From Desulfitobacterium chlororespirans DSM 11544 (GTDB taxonomy: Bacteria; Bacillota; Desulfitobacteriia; Desulfitobacteriales; Desulfitobacteriaceae), in assembly GCF_900143285.1 (NCBI RefSeq), contig NZ_FRDN01000014.1, positions 1 to 64,000 on the forward strand: 64,000 nucleotides of DNA, in the 5' to 3' direction. The notes below the pieces were generated by a model. The model ran no database searches, was not told the DNA's origin, and saw nothing but the letters and a program-made list of their open reading frames with translations. The translations under genes were made by a program, and so were the position numbers. Of this stretch, positions 52,162 to 60,564 are shown one piece after another. How positions within the stretch are numbered: position 1 is the stretch's first letter; each line of letters opens with the position of its first letter.

Positions 52162-53106
52162 ATGGAAGAAAAAACTGCAAGCTGCCTGCTTTGCCCTCAG
52201 CATTGCCGGCTTCGTTCAGGGCAAACCGGGCGTTGCCATGTGCGGGGGAATCAGGGGAATGGTGTAGAACCCCTTAATTACGGGGAAGCAGCATCCTGGC
52301 ATCTTGATCCCATCGAGAAGAAACCTTTGTTTCATTTTTATCCGGGAAGCTGGATTTTCTCCGTTGGCGGCTTCGGCTGCAACCTTAATTGTACCTTCTG
52401 TCAAAACTATGAAATCTCGCAATCCCGGCAAAGGGGGCTGCGGGTTACACCGGAGGAGTTGGCCAAGCAAGCCCGGGGCTCTCTGGGGTTATGCTTTACC
52501 TATTCAGAACCTGCCACGTGGTTTGAAATGATCCGGGACACAGCCCCCCTGGTCCGGCAGAACGGCGGCAAGGTGGTTCTGGTCAGCAACGGCACCATCT
52601 CTCCCCGGTATATCGAAGAGCTGATTCCTTTCCTTGATGCTGTCAATATCGACATTAAGGCCTTTACAGAAGGATTCTACCAAAAGTTCTGCAGCGGCAG
52701 GCTGTCCTGGGTTCTGGACACGGTGGAGCGCCTGGCCGGCCGCGTTCATCTGGAGATCACAACCTTAGTTATCCCTGATGCCAATGATGATCCCCAGGAG
52801 ATTCGGAAATTAGGGCGCTGGCTGCGCCAGCTCGATACTCCTCTGGCCTGGCATTTGAGCCGCTTTTTCCCGGCCTATCAACTCAACACCCCGCCCACGG
52901 ATCCTCAGAAACTCAGGAAGCTTTGGGAACTGGCCAAAGAAGAAGTGGAGTATGTCTATCTGGGCAATCTCACTGGGGGAGAGACCACCTTCTGTCCCCA
53001 ATGCGGACAGAAGGTGATTCTGCGGGAGAACTATCAAATCCGAAACCTTCTCCATAATGGGAAGTGTCCTGCATGCGGCAGGGGTATCTTTGGTGTAGGG
53101 CTATAG
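52162..53106 (+). CDS. amrS: AmmeMemoRadiSam radical SAM enzyme
   Basis: A 314-residue radical SAM protein. The [4Fe-4S]-SAM site is GCNLNCTFCQN (CX3CX2C). Two further Cys pairs occur: CLLCPQHC near the N-terminus with GRCHVRG, and CPQCGQKV / CPACGRG at the C-terminus, a likely zinc ribbon. It is related to pyruvate-formate-lyase-activating enzymes. GGAGG precedes the ATG. It is co-transcribed with the Memo-AMMECR1 fusion. Confidence 0.92.
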   Translation: MEEKTASCLLCPQHCRLRSGQTGRCHVRGNQGNGVEPLNYGEAASWHLDPIEKKPLFHFYPGSWIFSVGGFGCNLNCTFCQNYEISQSRQRGLRVTPEELAKQARGSLGLCFTYSEPATWFEMIRDTAPLVRQNGGKVVLVSNGTISPRYIEELIPFLDAVNIDIKAFTEGFYQKFCSGRLSWVLDTVERLAGRVHLEITTLVIPDANDDPQEIRKLGRWLRQLDTPLAWHLSRFFPAYQLNTPPTDPQKLRKLWELAKEEVEYVYLGNLTGGETTFCPQCGQKVILRENYQIRNLLHNGKCPACGRGIFGVGL

Positions 53107-53170
53107 GTAACGGAAAATCATTGATATAATGCGTAGTAATAGGAATTGCCAATAGTGAGGAAGGGTATAT

Positions 53171-54106
53171 GTGGGAATAATTGAATGGTTATTAGAGGGT
53201 GATGTGGTTATTCAGCATTTAACCAACAAGTATTTGCTGGATCGTCCCTTTAACCATCACAATGAAGGTTATATTGCCAGGTATTTGGATTTATATGATG
53301 CTGTTCATCAAGAATGGGGCGGCAGTATCTATTCCAACAAATGGATATCAAGTACCTATACATTGCTGGAGCTGAAGTATATGGAGGTTCATCCTGATAA
53401 TGCCTCCTATCAGGATGCCACGAAAAAAGTGCTGAACGGTCTTTGGACTAACCACGGCAGGATTTCCAAAACCAGATATCAGGATATGTGTATGTCCGCA
53501 ATGCTGTTAAGTCTTGTTTGCTATGGAAAAATCAGTGCTGTCAGGATAAACGAAATTGTTGATTACATTTTGGCCCATCAAATGGACGATGGCGGCTGGA
53601 ATTGCGCTTGGGATTCCGTTCATAATTCTTCGACAGTTGGGTCTGTGCATACGACTATTTCAGTTTTGGAAGCACTTGCTGATTACAAACACTATGGCTA
53701 TAACTACCGATTGAATGAAATAGAACAACAGGTGACTGGGGGGCAGGAGTATTTATTAAACCGGGAATTATTCAAATCGCGCCAAACCAGTGAAGCGATC
53801 CATCCGGATATGATTTGCTTTCATTACCCCTGCCGCTGGAAGTATGATTGTTTCAGGGCGCTGGAGTATTTCGCCCATGTTGACTATCCCTATGACGACA
53901 GAATGCAGGAAGCCTTGGACTTGGTGAAAACCGCTTTAAAAAAGGGTTACATAAACAGAGGAAAGACTTATCCGGGCAGAGTTCATTTCCCCCTTGAATC
54001 AGGCCCCAAAGGAAGGTTTAATACTTACAGAGGGTTGCTTATCCTCAGGAATTATGATAATAAAGCTTACCAAGAGGTCATTGAGACGGATTTCAGATAC
54101 GAATAA
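53171..54106 (+). CDS. Prenyltransferase/squalene-cyclase-fold protein
   Basis: A 311-residue protein of the alpha/alpha-barrel terpene cyclase/prenyltransferase superfamily. A QW-type repeat is visible as ILAHQMDDGGWNCAWDS near residue 140, with further YLL and GGQEYLL repeats. It lacks the DxDD cyclase motif of squalene-hopene cyclases, so a catalytic role is uncertain. GTG 53171 follows GAGGAAGG. It stands 64 bp after amrS and may be in the same transcript. Confidence 0.75.
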   Translation: MGIIEWLLEGDVVIQHLTNKYLLDRPFNHHNEGYIARYLDLYDAVHQEWGGSIYSNKWISSTYTLLELKYMEVHPDNASYQDATKKVLNGLWTNHGRISKTRYQDMCMSAMLLSLVCYGKISAVRINEIVDYILAHQMDDGGWNCAWDSVHNSSTVGSVHTTISVLEALADYKHYGYNYRLNEIEQQVTGGQEYLLNRELFKSRQTSEAIHPDMICFHYPCRWKYDCFRALEYFAHVDYPYDDRMQEALDLVKTALKKGYINRGKTYPGRVHFPLESGPKGRFNTYRGLLILRNYDNKAYQEVIETDFRYE

Positions 54107-54306
54107 ATGGGGTGGATCCTTGTTCGTCATCTGCCCATTATGCTTATACTGTGACCGGCAAATTGGAATTTGTATTGCCACTTAGTAGTACAAGCTTCAT
54201 TATTGGGATAATGAGAATACTGTAGTAATTTTTAAAATAAGAGCAGAGCTGGTCAAGCGGCCAAATCCTAGTAGTGATATGCTATCTATTAAAGGAGGTG
54301 CATATC

Positions 54307-55215
54307 ATGCACGCATGGGAAGCCGTACAAAGAACATTGAATTTTATTGAAATAAATATCAGTGAAGAAATTGATATTGAACAACTTGCCAAAGAATCAG
54401 CGTTATCTCTTTTTTATTATCAAAGGTTGTTCTCTCGTCTCGTTAAAAAACCAGTCCGAGAATACATTAAACTGCGCCGATTAGCTTGCGCCTGTAAGCT
54501 GCTTGCTGATAAACAACACCGTATTTTAGATATTGCCCTGGATTGCGGCTTTGGAAACCACGAAACATTTACAAGGGCATTCAAAGAAGCCTATAAAATG
54601 ACGCCGGAAGAATATCGCAGACAACCGGTAATGCTCAATCAATTTGATAAGCCTGATTTATTGTTGAACTACACAATGATTGACGAAGGTATCCCGTTTA
54701 TCAGTGATGGACTTGTGTTGGAGTTTAATCGTAAAACAATCCTGCAACCAATTCTCTTTGTGGGAGTGACAGGGATCATTCCTATTGAGGGACAAATGCC
54801 CCTTGGCGAAGCTACAGGCGTAGATATGCCTGGTGAAGTCTGGAGAAAATTCCACCAAGAAAAACAGCTTATTCCCCGGATAAGGGGAGGACGCGAGCTG
54901 GGAGTTGCTTATCTTGGCGATGTACCTGAAGGTTATTTCACTTACTTTGCCGGTGCGGAGGTAGCACCGGGAACAGAAGATACCCGTTTTGTCAAATGGG
55001 AGCTTCCTGCCAGAGAATATATTGTTTGCGGATTTGAAGCAGAAAATTTTGACCAGCTTGTAACCGTAGCTCTCAATAAAGCTGTAAAATATAGTGGGCT
55101 TTGGCTTGAAAAACACGGATTGACTATGGATGCTTATTCTCCTGAAATCTACTACGACAATTCACCTGAAGGTAGTTACATGGAATTGTGGATGCCGGCA
55201 TCAGAAAAGTGCTGA
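54307..55215 (+). CDS. AraC family regulator with GyrI-like effector domain
   Basis: A 302-residue regulator. The N-terminal AraC DNA-binding domain (about residues 5-100) has two helix-turn-helix units (IDIEQLAKESALSLFYYQRLFSRLVKKPVREYIKLRRL; ILDIALDCGFGNHETFTRAFKEAYKMTPEEYR). The C-terminal half (about 130-300) resembles a GyrI/Rob-type effector-binding domain. AAAGGAGGTG at 54291-54300 fixes ATG 54307. SoxS/Rob-like regulators of this form usually control transporters or detoxification genes; no clear target is adjacent. Confidence 0.9.
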   Translation: MHAWEAVQRTLNFIEINISEEIDIEQLAKESALSLFYYQRLFSRLVKKPVREYIKLRRLACACKLLADKQHRILDIALDCGFGNHETFTRAFKEAYKMTPEEYRRQPVMLNQFDKPDLLLNYTMIDEGIPFISDGLVLEFNRKTILQPILFVGVTGIIPIEGQMPLGEATGVDMPGEVWRKFHQEKQLIPRIRGGRELGVAYLGDVPEGYFTYFAGAEVAPGTEDTRFVKWELPAREYIVCGFEAENFDQLVTVALNKAVKYSGLWLEKHGLTMDAYSPEIYYDNSPEGSYMELWMPASEKC

Positions 55216-55644
55216 TAACAGGTAATTAATATTTTAAGTACCTTATTACAGGAATGTGAAGCTACAACTTCCAATTTATCAGGGAGGAAACAGGAGGAAA
55301 ATCCAGAGTTATGCGGGTTTGCGGTGTATTGCACATCGTAAAACCCGCTTTTTTTGCACTGTCAGAAAGTATAACGACCTTGCCTACTTTCCTCCAGTAT
55401 AAGTGCAACCAACGGCTTTGCCTTTTATGGGGTGTGACAATATAAGGCTCGGCGAAGCCGGGTTTTCTTTATACGGATACAATTGTGTTTTTTGTTGGTT
55501 AAAAGCGCTTGAAAGGATTGGAAACCGCCACTAATTGAAGAAAATCTATCCAAAATATGAAACAACTTTGCATTTACCTTTAAGTCGTCCCTCCCTATAC
55601 TTAAGGACAGGCTACCTTAATCAACGAGGAGAGGAGTATTTTTT
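55216..55644. other. Intergenic region before NlpC/P60 gene
   Basis: It holds the terminator of the AraC gene at 55313-55355 and a second small hairpin (GGCTCGGCGAAGCCGGGTTTT, about 55447-55466, given in outline). The remaining sequence up to the GAGGAGAGGAG ribosome site is AT-rich, with no convincing promoter pair or small gene. Confidence 0.6.
55313..55355 (+). terminator. Terminator after araC-like gene
   Basis: GCGGGTTT (55313-55320) pairs with AAACCCGC (55341-55348), with an inner CGGTGT/ACATCG pairing, followed by TTTTTTT. Confidence 0.85.
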
Positions 55645-56343
55645 TTGAAGAAGAAAATTGTGTTTCTGCTCAGCGTCATGCTTGTGATGATTCTGGTAAG
55701 CACTCAAACGACTCATGCCGCTACCCCATTGCTTAAAGTTGGCTCAAAAGGTTCAGCTGTAGTGACATTGCAATCAAACTTGCAAACTCTCGGCTATGAG
55801 GTCGGTCCTATTGACGGAATTTTTGGTGCCAAGACAAAAACAGCGGTGCAAAAATTTCAAACGGCTTCCCGCATCCAAGTGGACGGAATCGTCGGTCCTC
55901 AGACCCAACAGGCCTTGACCAAAGCGCTGGGCTCCAAGACTACAGCATTGGCGTCTAAGAGTACAACGAATCCTTCCCAAAAAACTCAAGCCATTTTGTC
56001 CACGGCCAAGAGTTACACAGGTGTTCCTTACCTCTGGGGAGGAACGACACCCTCAGGTTTTGATTGTTCCGGATTTACTCAATATGTGTTTGAGAAAAAT
56101 GGGATTACTCTTCCACGCACCAGCAATCAGCAATACCAAACAGGAACCTCTGTAAGCTTTAACTCCCTAATACCAGGGGATTTGGTATTCTTTAATTTCA
56201 ATTCAGGCAGTGTGGTAAGCCATGTGGGGATCTATATGGGAGACGGACAATTTATCAGTGCAACATCTGGTAAAGGTGTCATTACTTATGGCTTTACACC
56301 CTATTGGAAAAATGCTTATGTAGGAGCCAAAAGAGTCTATTAA
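55645..56343 (+). CDS. Secreted NlpC/P60 peptidoglycan endopeptidase with PG-binding domain
   Basis: A 232-residue secreted wall hydrolase. The signal peptide ends at about residue 25 (THA/ATP). A peptidoglycan_binding_1 domain occupies residues 33-90 (VTLQSNLQTLGYEVGPIDGIFGAKTKTAVQKFQ). The NlpC/P60 domain (about 112-232) has the catalytic FDCSGF, SHVGIYMGDG with the catalytic His, and a final polar residue. It cuts D-Glu-diaminopimelate-type bonds in wall peptides. TTG 55645 follows GAGGAGAGGAG. Confidence 0.93.
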   Translation: MKKKIVFLLSVMLVMILVSTQTTHAATPLLKVGSKGSAVVTLQSNLQTLGYEVGPIDGIFGAKTKTAVQKFQTASRIQVDGIVGPQTQQALTKALGSKTTALASKSTTNPSQKTQAILSTAKSYTGVPYLWGGTTPSGFDCSGFTQYVFEKNGITLPRTSNQQYQTGTSVSFNSLIPGDLVFFNFNSGSVVSHVGIYMGDGQFISATSGKGVITYGFTPYWKNAYVGAKRVY

Positions 56344-56378
56344 ATTCAGCTAAAACTAACATATTGGAACCAACCCAG

Positions 56379-56410
56379 TAAAGGGACTGCTCAGTGCAGT
56401 CCTTTTCTTT
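56379..56410 (+). terminator. Terminator after NlpC/P60 gene
   Basis: AAAGGGACTGC and GCAGTCCTTTT pair around TCAGT, followed by CTTTG. Confidence 0.8.
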
Positions 56411-56523
56411 GCTTTAAATATATTGAAATTATCTTGACAAGTTGGAGGAATAGCTGAGAAAATCCGGAATTACTATGGTTAAGTGATCTATGTTAAGCGA
56501 TCTGTTCTGGGGAGGAAAACGAA

Positions 56524-56967
56524 GTGGCCGCTCTTGGAATCTCTATGTTCCTGTTCATCTTACTCGCATTTGTATCATGGAGGTACGGAGTATTAAACTC
56601 TTTTTCCTTCTTGGCTGGCCATGCCTATGCTGCGGAAATAAGATTATTGCTTTGCTCTCTTTCCCATTTAGAGCTGTTCACCTTATTGCCTGTCGAACCC
56701 CGGGTTCGGCAGAGGACTTTGGTCAACAACTTATTTCGTGTTTCTAATCATTATCAGGTGTCTTCCCAAATATCCTGGCTGGTATTGGTATTTTTACTTG
56801 AAGTTCAGGCTTTAATCGGCAGACAAAATTCCAGTGATCTTCCTTTCCTCAAAGTGATAACGGAACATCGCGTTATTGCTGAGTGTAAAAAGGAGGATTA
56901 CGATGACTATTGTAACAGTGCTTGGTTTGCTATTGGCAGGCTTTGTCTACCAGCTGGTTTCGGTTAA
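56524..56967 (+). CDS. Hypothetical protein overlapping the next gene
   Basis: A 147-residue frame starts at GTG 56524 behind GGGGAGG. It has an N-terminal hydrophobic segment (ALGISMFLFILLAFVSWRY) and a second one (ISWLVLVFLLEVQALI). The last 20 residues lie inside the start of the hydrolase gene at 56903, so the reading frame may have lost its original stop by a frameshift. I do not recognise a family, and it could be non-coding. Confidence 0.4.
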   Translation: MAALGISMFLFILLAFVSWRYGVLNSFSFLAGHAYAAEIRLLLCSLSHLELFTLLPVEPRVRQRTLVNNLFRVSNHYQVSSQISWLVLVFLLEVQALIGRQNSSDLPFLKVITEHRVIAECKKEDYDDYCNSAWFAIGRLCLPAGFG

Positions 56968-57835
56968 GTATGAGGTTAAAAAATATCAGCCTGTTGGTCA
57001 AATGATCGAGGTTGAAGGCCATAAAATGCATATCTATGCCAAAGGGCAGGGGAGCCCGACCGTTGTGATGACAGTAGGCCTGGGTTCGCCATCGGCTGTA
57101 GTCGATTATTACAGAGTTTTAGAAGGCCTTTCCCACTATACCAGAGCAGTGGTTTATGAAAGACCAGGCTATGGGTGGAGCGAAAAAACAAACACGTCCA
57201 GAACTGTCGAACAAATGACTAAGGAGCTTTATCTGCTCCTCGAAAAAAGCGGTGAAACGCCACCCTATGTTTTAGTGGGGCATTCCATGGGATCATTGGA
57301 GATTCTTCATTTTGCCCAAACCTATCCGGGCTTGGTCGCCGGTGTGGTGTTAGTTGACGGCGGCAGCCCCGAATATTACCGTACGGTTAAGTTTTCCGCT
57401 GCTTTTAAAGCGGTTATTTATGGGACAAGGCTTGTCACAAGACTCGGGTTGATCAGGCTTTTCGGAAATGCAGCGACTATTTTAGGCATTAGCACAATGG
57501 CCTACTTTCCTAAAGACATGAGAAATAAAGCTAAGGCAAAGTTTTATAGCAATTGGTTTAATGACAATAGTATTCAGGAGCTAAAACAGCTGAAGCGAAA
57601 CGCAGCCATTGTTGAATCATATGGTCCCATCGGGGATATACCCCTTGTGCTCTTATCTTCGGAAAAAAGCATCAAGGGAGTAACTGGATGGGATAAGACT
57701 CAAAAGAAGCTGCTCATTTGGTCGGGAAACAGCCGAAGGGAAGTCATTCAGGGTACGAGTCATAGCATGCATTTTAATAACCCTGAAGCAATAGTGAAAG
57801 AAATAGTTCAAGCAGTCAGTCATAATAGACAATAA
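56903..57835 (+). CDS. Membrane-anchored alpha/beta hydrolase
   Basis: A 310-residue protein with one N-terminal hydrophobic segment (TIVTVLGLLLAGFVYQLVSV) and an alpha/beta hydrolase domain. The nucleophile elbow is VGHSMGS and the final His lies in GTSHSMHF near the C-terminus. The PGYGWSEK and VYERPGYG segments resemble a family of esterase-like proteins in Firmicutes. AGGAGG at 56891-56896 fixes ATG 56903. Substrate unknown. Confidence 0.9.
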   Translation: MTIVTVLGLLLAGFVYQLVSVKYEVKKYQPVGQMIEVEGHKMHIYAKGQGSPTVVMTVGLGSPSAVVDYYRVLEGLSHYTRAVVYERPGYGWSEKTNTSRTVEQMTKELYLLLEKSGETPPYVLVGHSMGSLEILHFAQTYPGLVAGVVLVDGGSPEYYRTVKFSAAFKAVIYGTRLVTRLGLIRLFGNAATILGISTMAYFPKDMRNKAKAKFYSNWFNDNSIQELKQLKRNAAIVESYGPIGDIPLVLLSSEKSIKGVTGWDKTQKKLLIWSGNSRREVIQGTSHSMHFNNPEAIVKEIVQAVSHNRQ

Positions 57836-57848
57836 CCCATAGAATATG

Positions 57849-57891
57849 AGCCATGATTTGGAGATGGATTGCTCCAAGTCATGGCTTTTTG
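57849..57891 (+). terminator. Terminator after hydrolase gene
   Basis: AGCCATGATTTGGAG pairs with CTCCAAGTCATGGCT, a 15-bp stem with one mismatch, followed by TTTTT. Confidence 0.85.
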
Positions 57892-58003
57892 CTGTCATTC
57901 ATTTCAGTGAGGGAAGTACTGGAGAAAGTATTGATTTCATGCCGTTTAAGCTTCATCACGACCATTGGAAAATTTATTTCTACAAATAAGAGGAAAATTT
58001 CTC

Positions 58004-58031
58004 TTGACAGCAGCAATATTCATACTATTAT
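58004..58031 (+). promoter_or_regulatory. Promoter of MFS transporter gene
   Basis: TTGACA at 58004-58009 and TATTAT at 58026-58031 are 16 bp apart. The leader to the start codon is about 150 nt and contains an AAAGGAGG site near 58094 that is not followed by a start codon at normal spacing. Between 57892 and 58003 nothing else was recognised. Confidence 0.55.
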
Positions 58032-58187
58032 GAAGATAAAGATATATAATTTGTATAGACATATATTCAAGTTCACAAGGATATGGATATATGAAAGGAG
58101 GGTAGAGAAACAGGGGCGTTTGAATTATTGCTAAGGAACAATAAGCTCTGGAGTGGAATCCACTAGATTACGGAAAGGTTGGTAAGT

Positions 58188-59390
58188 ATGAGCGAGAAGA
58201 AACAATCCCTAGTATTATTGGCCATTTTTTCATTTGCGTTTATCGCGATGGGCGTAGGGACGATTACACCTGCCATAGCTGCGATTGGAGCAGCCTTTCC
58301 CCAGATTGGTTTCAGCACTTTATTATTAGTTTCCACAATTCCTTCCCTTGTTTCAATTCCGGTAGCTATTATCGGCGGCAGCATTGCCGGTAAATCGGTT
58401 AAGTACAGAACTTTAGTGCTCTTTGCAGCCCTGATGTTTACCATTGGCGGTATAATTCCCTATTTCATAAATGATTTTACCCTAATCCTGGTATCCAGAG
58501 CCTTCTTTGGCTTAGGGCTCGGTCTGATCATGCCTCTTAATACCGCTTTGATTTTCAACCTGATCCCACCGGATAAGCAGGCCAACATTATGGGAATCAA
58601 CGGAGTGGTCATGAATATCGGCGGGATCGTCCTGCAATTGCTGGGTGGCGTTTTTGCTTCAGTTCAATGGAATTACAGCTTCCTGGCCCACGGTTTTGGT
58701 TTAATCACATTTTTGCTCACGCTTTTCTTCCTGCCTGAACCTAAAAAGCATGAACTTCCTGCAGGTACGGCAGATGCCCCGGCCCAAAAACTAAAAATGC
58801 CTGTTTCGATCTTTGGCTGGGGAATTGCCTTTGGAGTCGCCACTATCCTCTACTACCCATCTCTGACCAATATGTCTTCTGTTCTTCAAACTATCGGAGC
58901 CAATTCCGCAGTGGCCGGGATCGTCTTAATGTTCATGACCATAGGCGGTATGCTGGCAGGAATAGTTTTTGGCAAAACCTTTAAAAAATTTGGCCGGCAG
59001 ACTCTCAGTTTCGGCCTGTTCTTTTTCGTCTTATCCCAAGTCCTCTTTGCCTTCAGCCAGAGTGTGCCCCTCTTTATTATCGGTGAAGCGCTGATGGGAA
59101 TTGGCTTGACTCTCACCATGACCTCCATCAATATGATGGCCGGAGCCTCCGTACACCCCAGCCAGACGCCGATGGCCATGTCCATTATTGTCACCGGCAT
59201 GAATCTGGGCGGTTTCCTTTCCGGCTATATCTACGCTGCCGTTATGGGAGCCTTGGGTATCACAACTCTGAGATTCCAATACTACAGCGGCATAGTCGGC
59301 TTTGCGGCTCTTCTGATCTTCTTTTTGGTTCTCTTTTCAATGAAAAAACCGGCAGCGCCGGTTGGTCCTTCCCAGGCAAGTTCTCATTAG
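58188..59390 (+). CDS. MFS transporter
   Basis: A 400-residue protein with 12 hydrophobic segments, of the drug/sugar-type major facilitator superfamily. The loop after helix 2 has GGSIAGKSVKYRTLVLF, and helix 4-5 contains SRAFFGLGLGLIMPLNTALI. The export substrate is not predictable. The start at ATG 58188 follows GGAAAGG by 9 nt; TTG 58179 is too close to it. The gene stands alone between its own promoter and terminator. Confidence 0.9.
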   Translation: MSEKKQSLVLLAIFSFAFIAMGVGTITPAIAAIGAAFPQIGFSTLLLVSTIPSLVSIPVAIIGGSIAGKSVKYRTLVLFAALMFTIGGIIPYFINDFTLILVSRAFFGLGLGLIMPLNTALIFNLIPPDKQANIMGINGVVMNIGGIVLQLLGGVFASVQWNYSFLAHGFGLITFLLTLFFLPEPKKHELPAGTADAPAQKLKMPVSIFGWGIAFGVATILYYPSLTNMSSVLQTIGANSAVAGIVLMFMTIGGMLAGIVFGKTFKKFGRQTLSFGLFFFVLSQVLFAFSQSVPLFIIGEALMGIGLTLTMTSINMMAGASVHPSQTPMAMSIIVTGMNLGGFLSGYIYAAVMGALGITTLRFQYYSGIVGFAALLIFFLVLFSMKKPAAPVGPSQASSH

Positions 59391-59423
59391 AATTGCCATA
59401 AAATTAAGCATCAATCTTCGAAG

Positions 59424-59463
59424 GAAAAAGCTGAGGGTTCTGAGGAACCCCAGCTTTTTCTTT
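59424..59463 (+). terminator. Terminator after MFS gene
   Basis: AAAAAGCTGAGGGTTC pairs with GAACCCCAGCTTTTT around TGAG. Confidence 0.9.
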
Positions 59464-59497
59464 ATGAGTATTTATGTACTCTATCCAGCACACCCCT

Positions 59498-59659
59498 GGT
59501 CCGGGAGTAAGGCAAAATCTGAAACGTTGAAGATTTTGGATTCTTTTTCGCTCAGGGCGCCGCCCACCACCAGTCTGTACTTTCTGGTGATTTCATATAT
59601 TTTCCTGTGTTTCTACTATAGTATATGAGGCGAGGCTGCTGGTGTGACAACTCAAGCCA
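59498..59659 (+). repeat. 162-bp direct repeat, copy 1
   Basis: This block matches 63493-63654 in the same orientation at 146 of 162 positions by hand count, with no gaps. Conserved features are GGTCCGGGAGTAAGGC at the left end, the hairpin CACCAG/CTGGTG (59569-59587), CATATA...TATATG near 59594-59627 and GGTGTGACAACTCAA at the right end. It is non-coding and lies just upstream of the LytTR module. Confidence 0.9.
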
Positions 59660-59742
59660 GAAAATGCCAATTTTTTAATTTTGTTTTTGAATCAGCTGGT
59701 GACACTACACTTGCCCTGATTGCCGATTAACGGGAAAAAGAG

Positions 59743-59776
59743 TTTGGTTACATTTCAAAAGGGGTTTTGTTACATC
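59743..59776 (+). promoter_or_regulatory. Candidate LytTR response-regulator sites
   Basis: TTTGGTTACATT (59743-59754) and TTTTGTTACATC (59765-59776) are direct repeats 22 bp apart, about two helical turns, located 75-108 bp ahead of the response regulator gene. LytTR proteins bind such paired direct repeats, so autoregulation is likely. Confidence 0.55.
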
Positions 59777-59850
59777 CGGGTAAAAATAGATTAAAAAAGA
59801 GCCGATATATATATAGTGAGCAGATGTAAACAGAAAGCAGAGGTGCGGCT

Positions 59851-60564
59851 GTGTTAAACATAGCGGTATGTGATGATGAAAAAGTGATTGCCGGACAGCT
59901 CAGTGACATGATAAAAAAGCACTTGCCGGACTGTGAAATAGAGGAATTTTTATCAGGAAAGGATGTGTTGTCGGCAAAGAAAGCTTTTGACATCTTCTTT
60001 TTGGATATTCAGATGGAACAACAGAACGGTATCGAAGTTGCCAGAGAACTCCGCAAGCATAACAAAAATGCTGTCATCATCTTTATAACCGGAATCAAGG
60101 AGTATGTCTTTGCCGCCTTTGACGTAGCCGCTTTGCACTATCTATTAAAGCCTGTCGATGAAGAAAAGCTGAAAGAGGTTCTTGACAGGGCGGTAAAAGC
60201 AGTCAGGGAAAACACGGCTAAAAAAAAGCAGCAGCTTTTCATAAAAACAAGGGAAAAGAACAGCACGCTTAATGTGGACGATATTTTATATCTGGAAAAT
60301 GATATGAGAAAAATCTTAGCACACACCCAAAAGGAAACGATTGCTTTTTATGGTGTGATGTCAGAAATGGAAAAATTGGTCGGAACAGGCTTCCATCGCT
60401 GCCATCGAGGCTACTTGGTAAACATGGCTTATGTTTCCGAATACGATACCGATACTATTCTATTGAGCAATGGGGAAAAGGTCTATTTAGCAAAAGACAG
60501 ATATCAGGATTTTGTAAAACAGTATATGAGATATTTGCGGAATGGGGATGTGCCCTATGTCTGA
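59851..60564 (+). CDS. LytTR response regulator (AgrA/AlgR type)
   Basis: A 237-residue response regulator. The receiver domain (1 to about 120) has the acidic pair DD at 8-9, the phosphoacceptor Asp52 in FFLDIQM and the conserved Lys in LLKPVDEEKL. The LytTR DNA-binding domain (about 135-237) shows DDILYLENDMRKI and FHRCHRGYLVNM. GTG 59851 is preceded by AGAGGTG. The kinase gene overlaps its 3' end, so the two form a two-component system of the kind used in peptide quorum sensing and bacteriocin control. Confidence 0.93.
   Translation: MLNIAVCDDEKVIAGQLSDMIKKHLPDCEIEEFLSGKDVLSAKKAFDIFFLDIQMEQQNGIEVARELRKHNKNAVIIFITGIKEYVFAAFDVAALHYLLKPVDEEKLKEVLDRAVKAVRENTAKKKQQLFIKTREKNSTLNVDDILYLENDMRKILAHTQKETIAFYGVMSEMEKLVGTGFHRCHRGYLVNMAYVSEYDTDTILLSNGEKVYLAKDRYQDFVKQYMRYLRNGDVPYV

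Noticed and set aside
57853-58134. 93-codon frame between the hydrolase and MFS genes
   Set aside because: It begins within the terminator, has no ribosome site at its start and reads across a good promoter.
59362-59628. 88-codon frame overlapping the MFS end and repeat copy 1
   Set aside because: It runs through the MFS stop region, the terminator and the repeat, and the equivalent frame is not kept in repeat copy 2.
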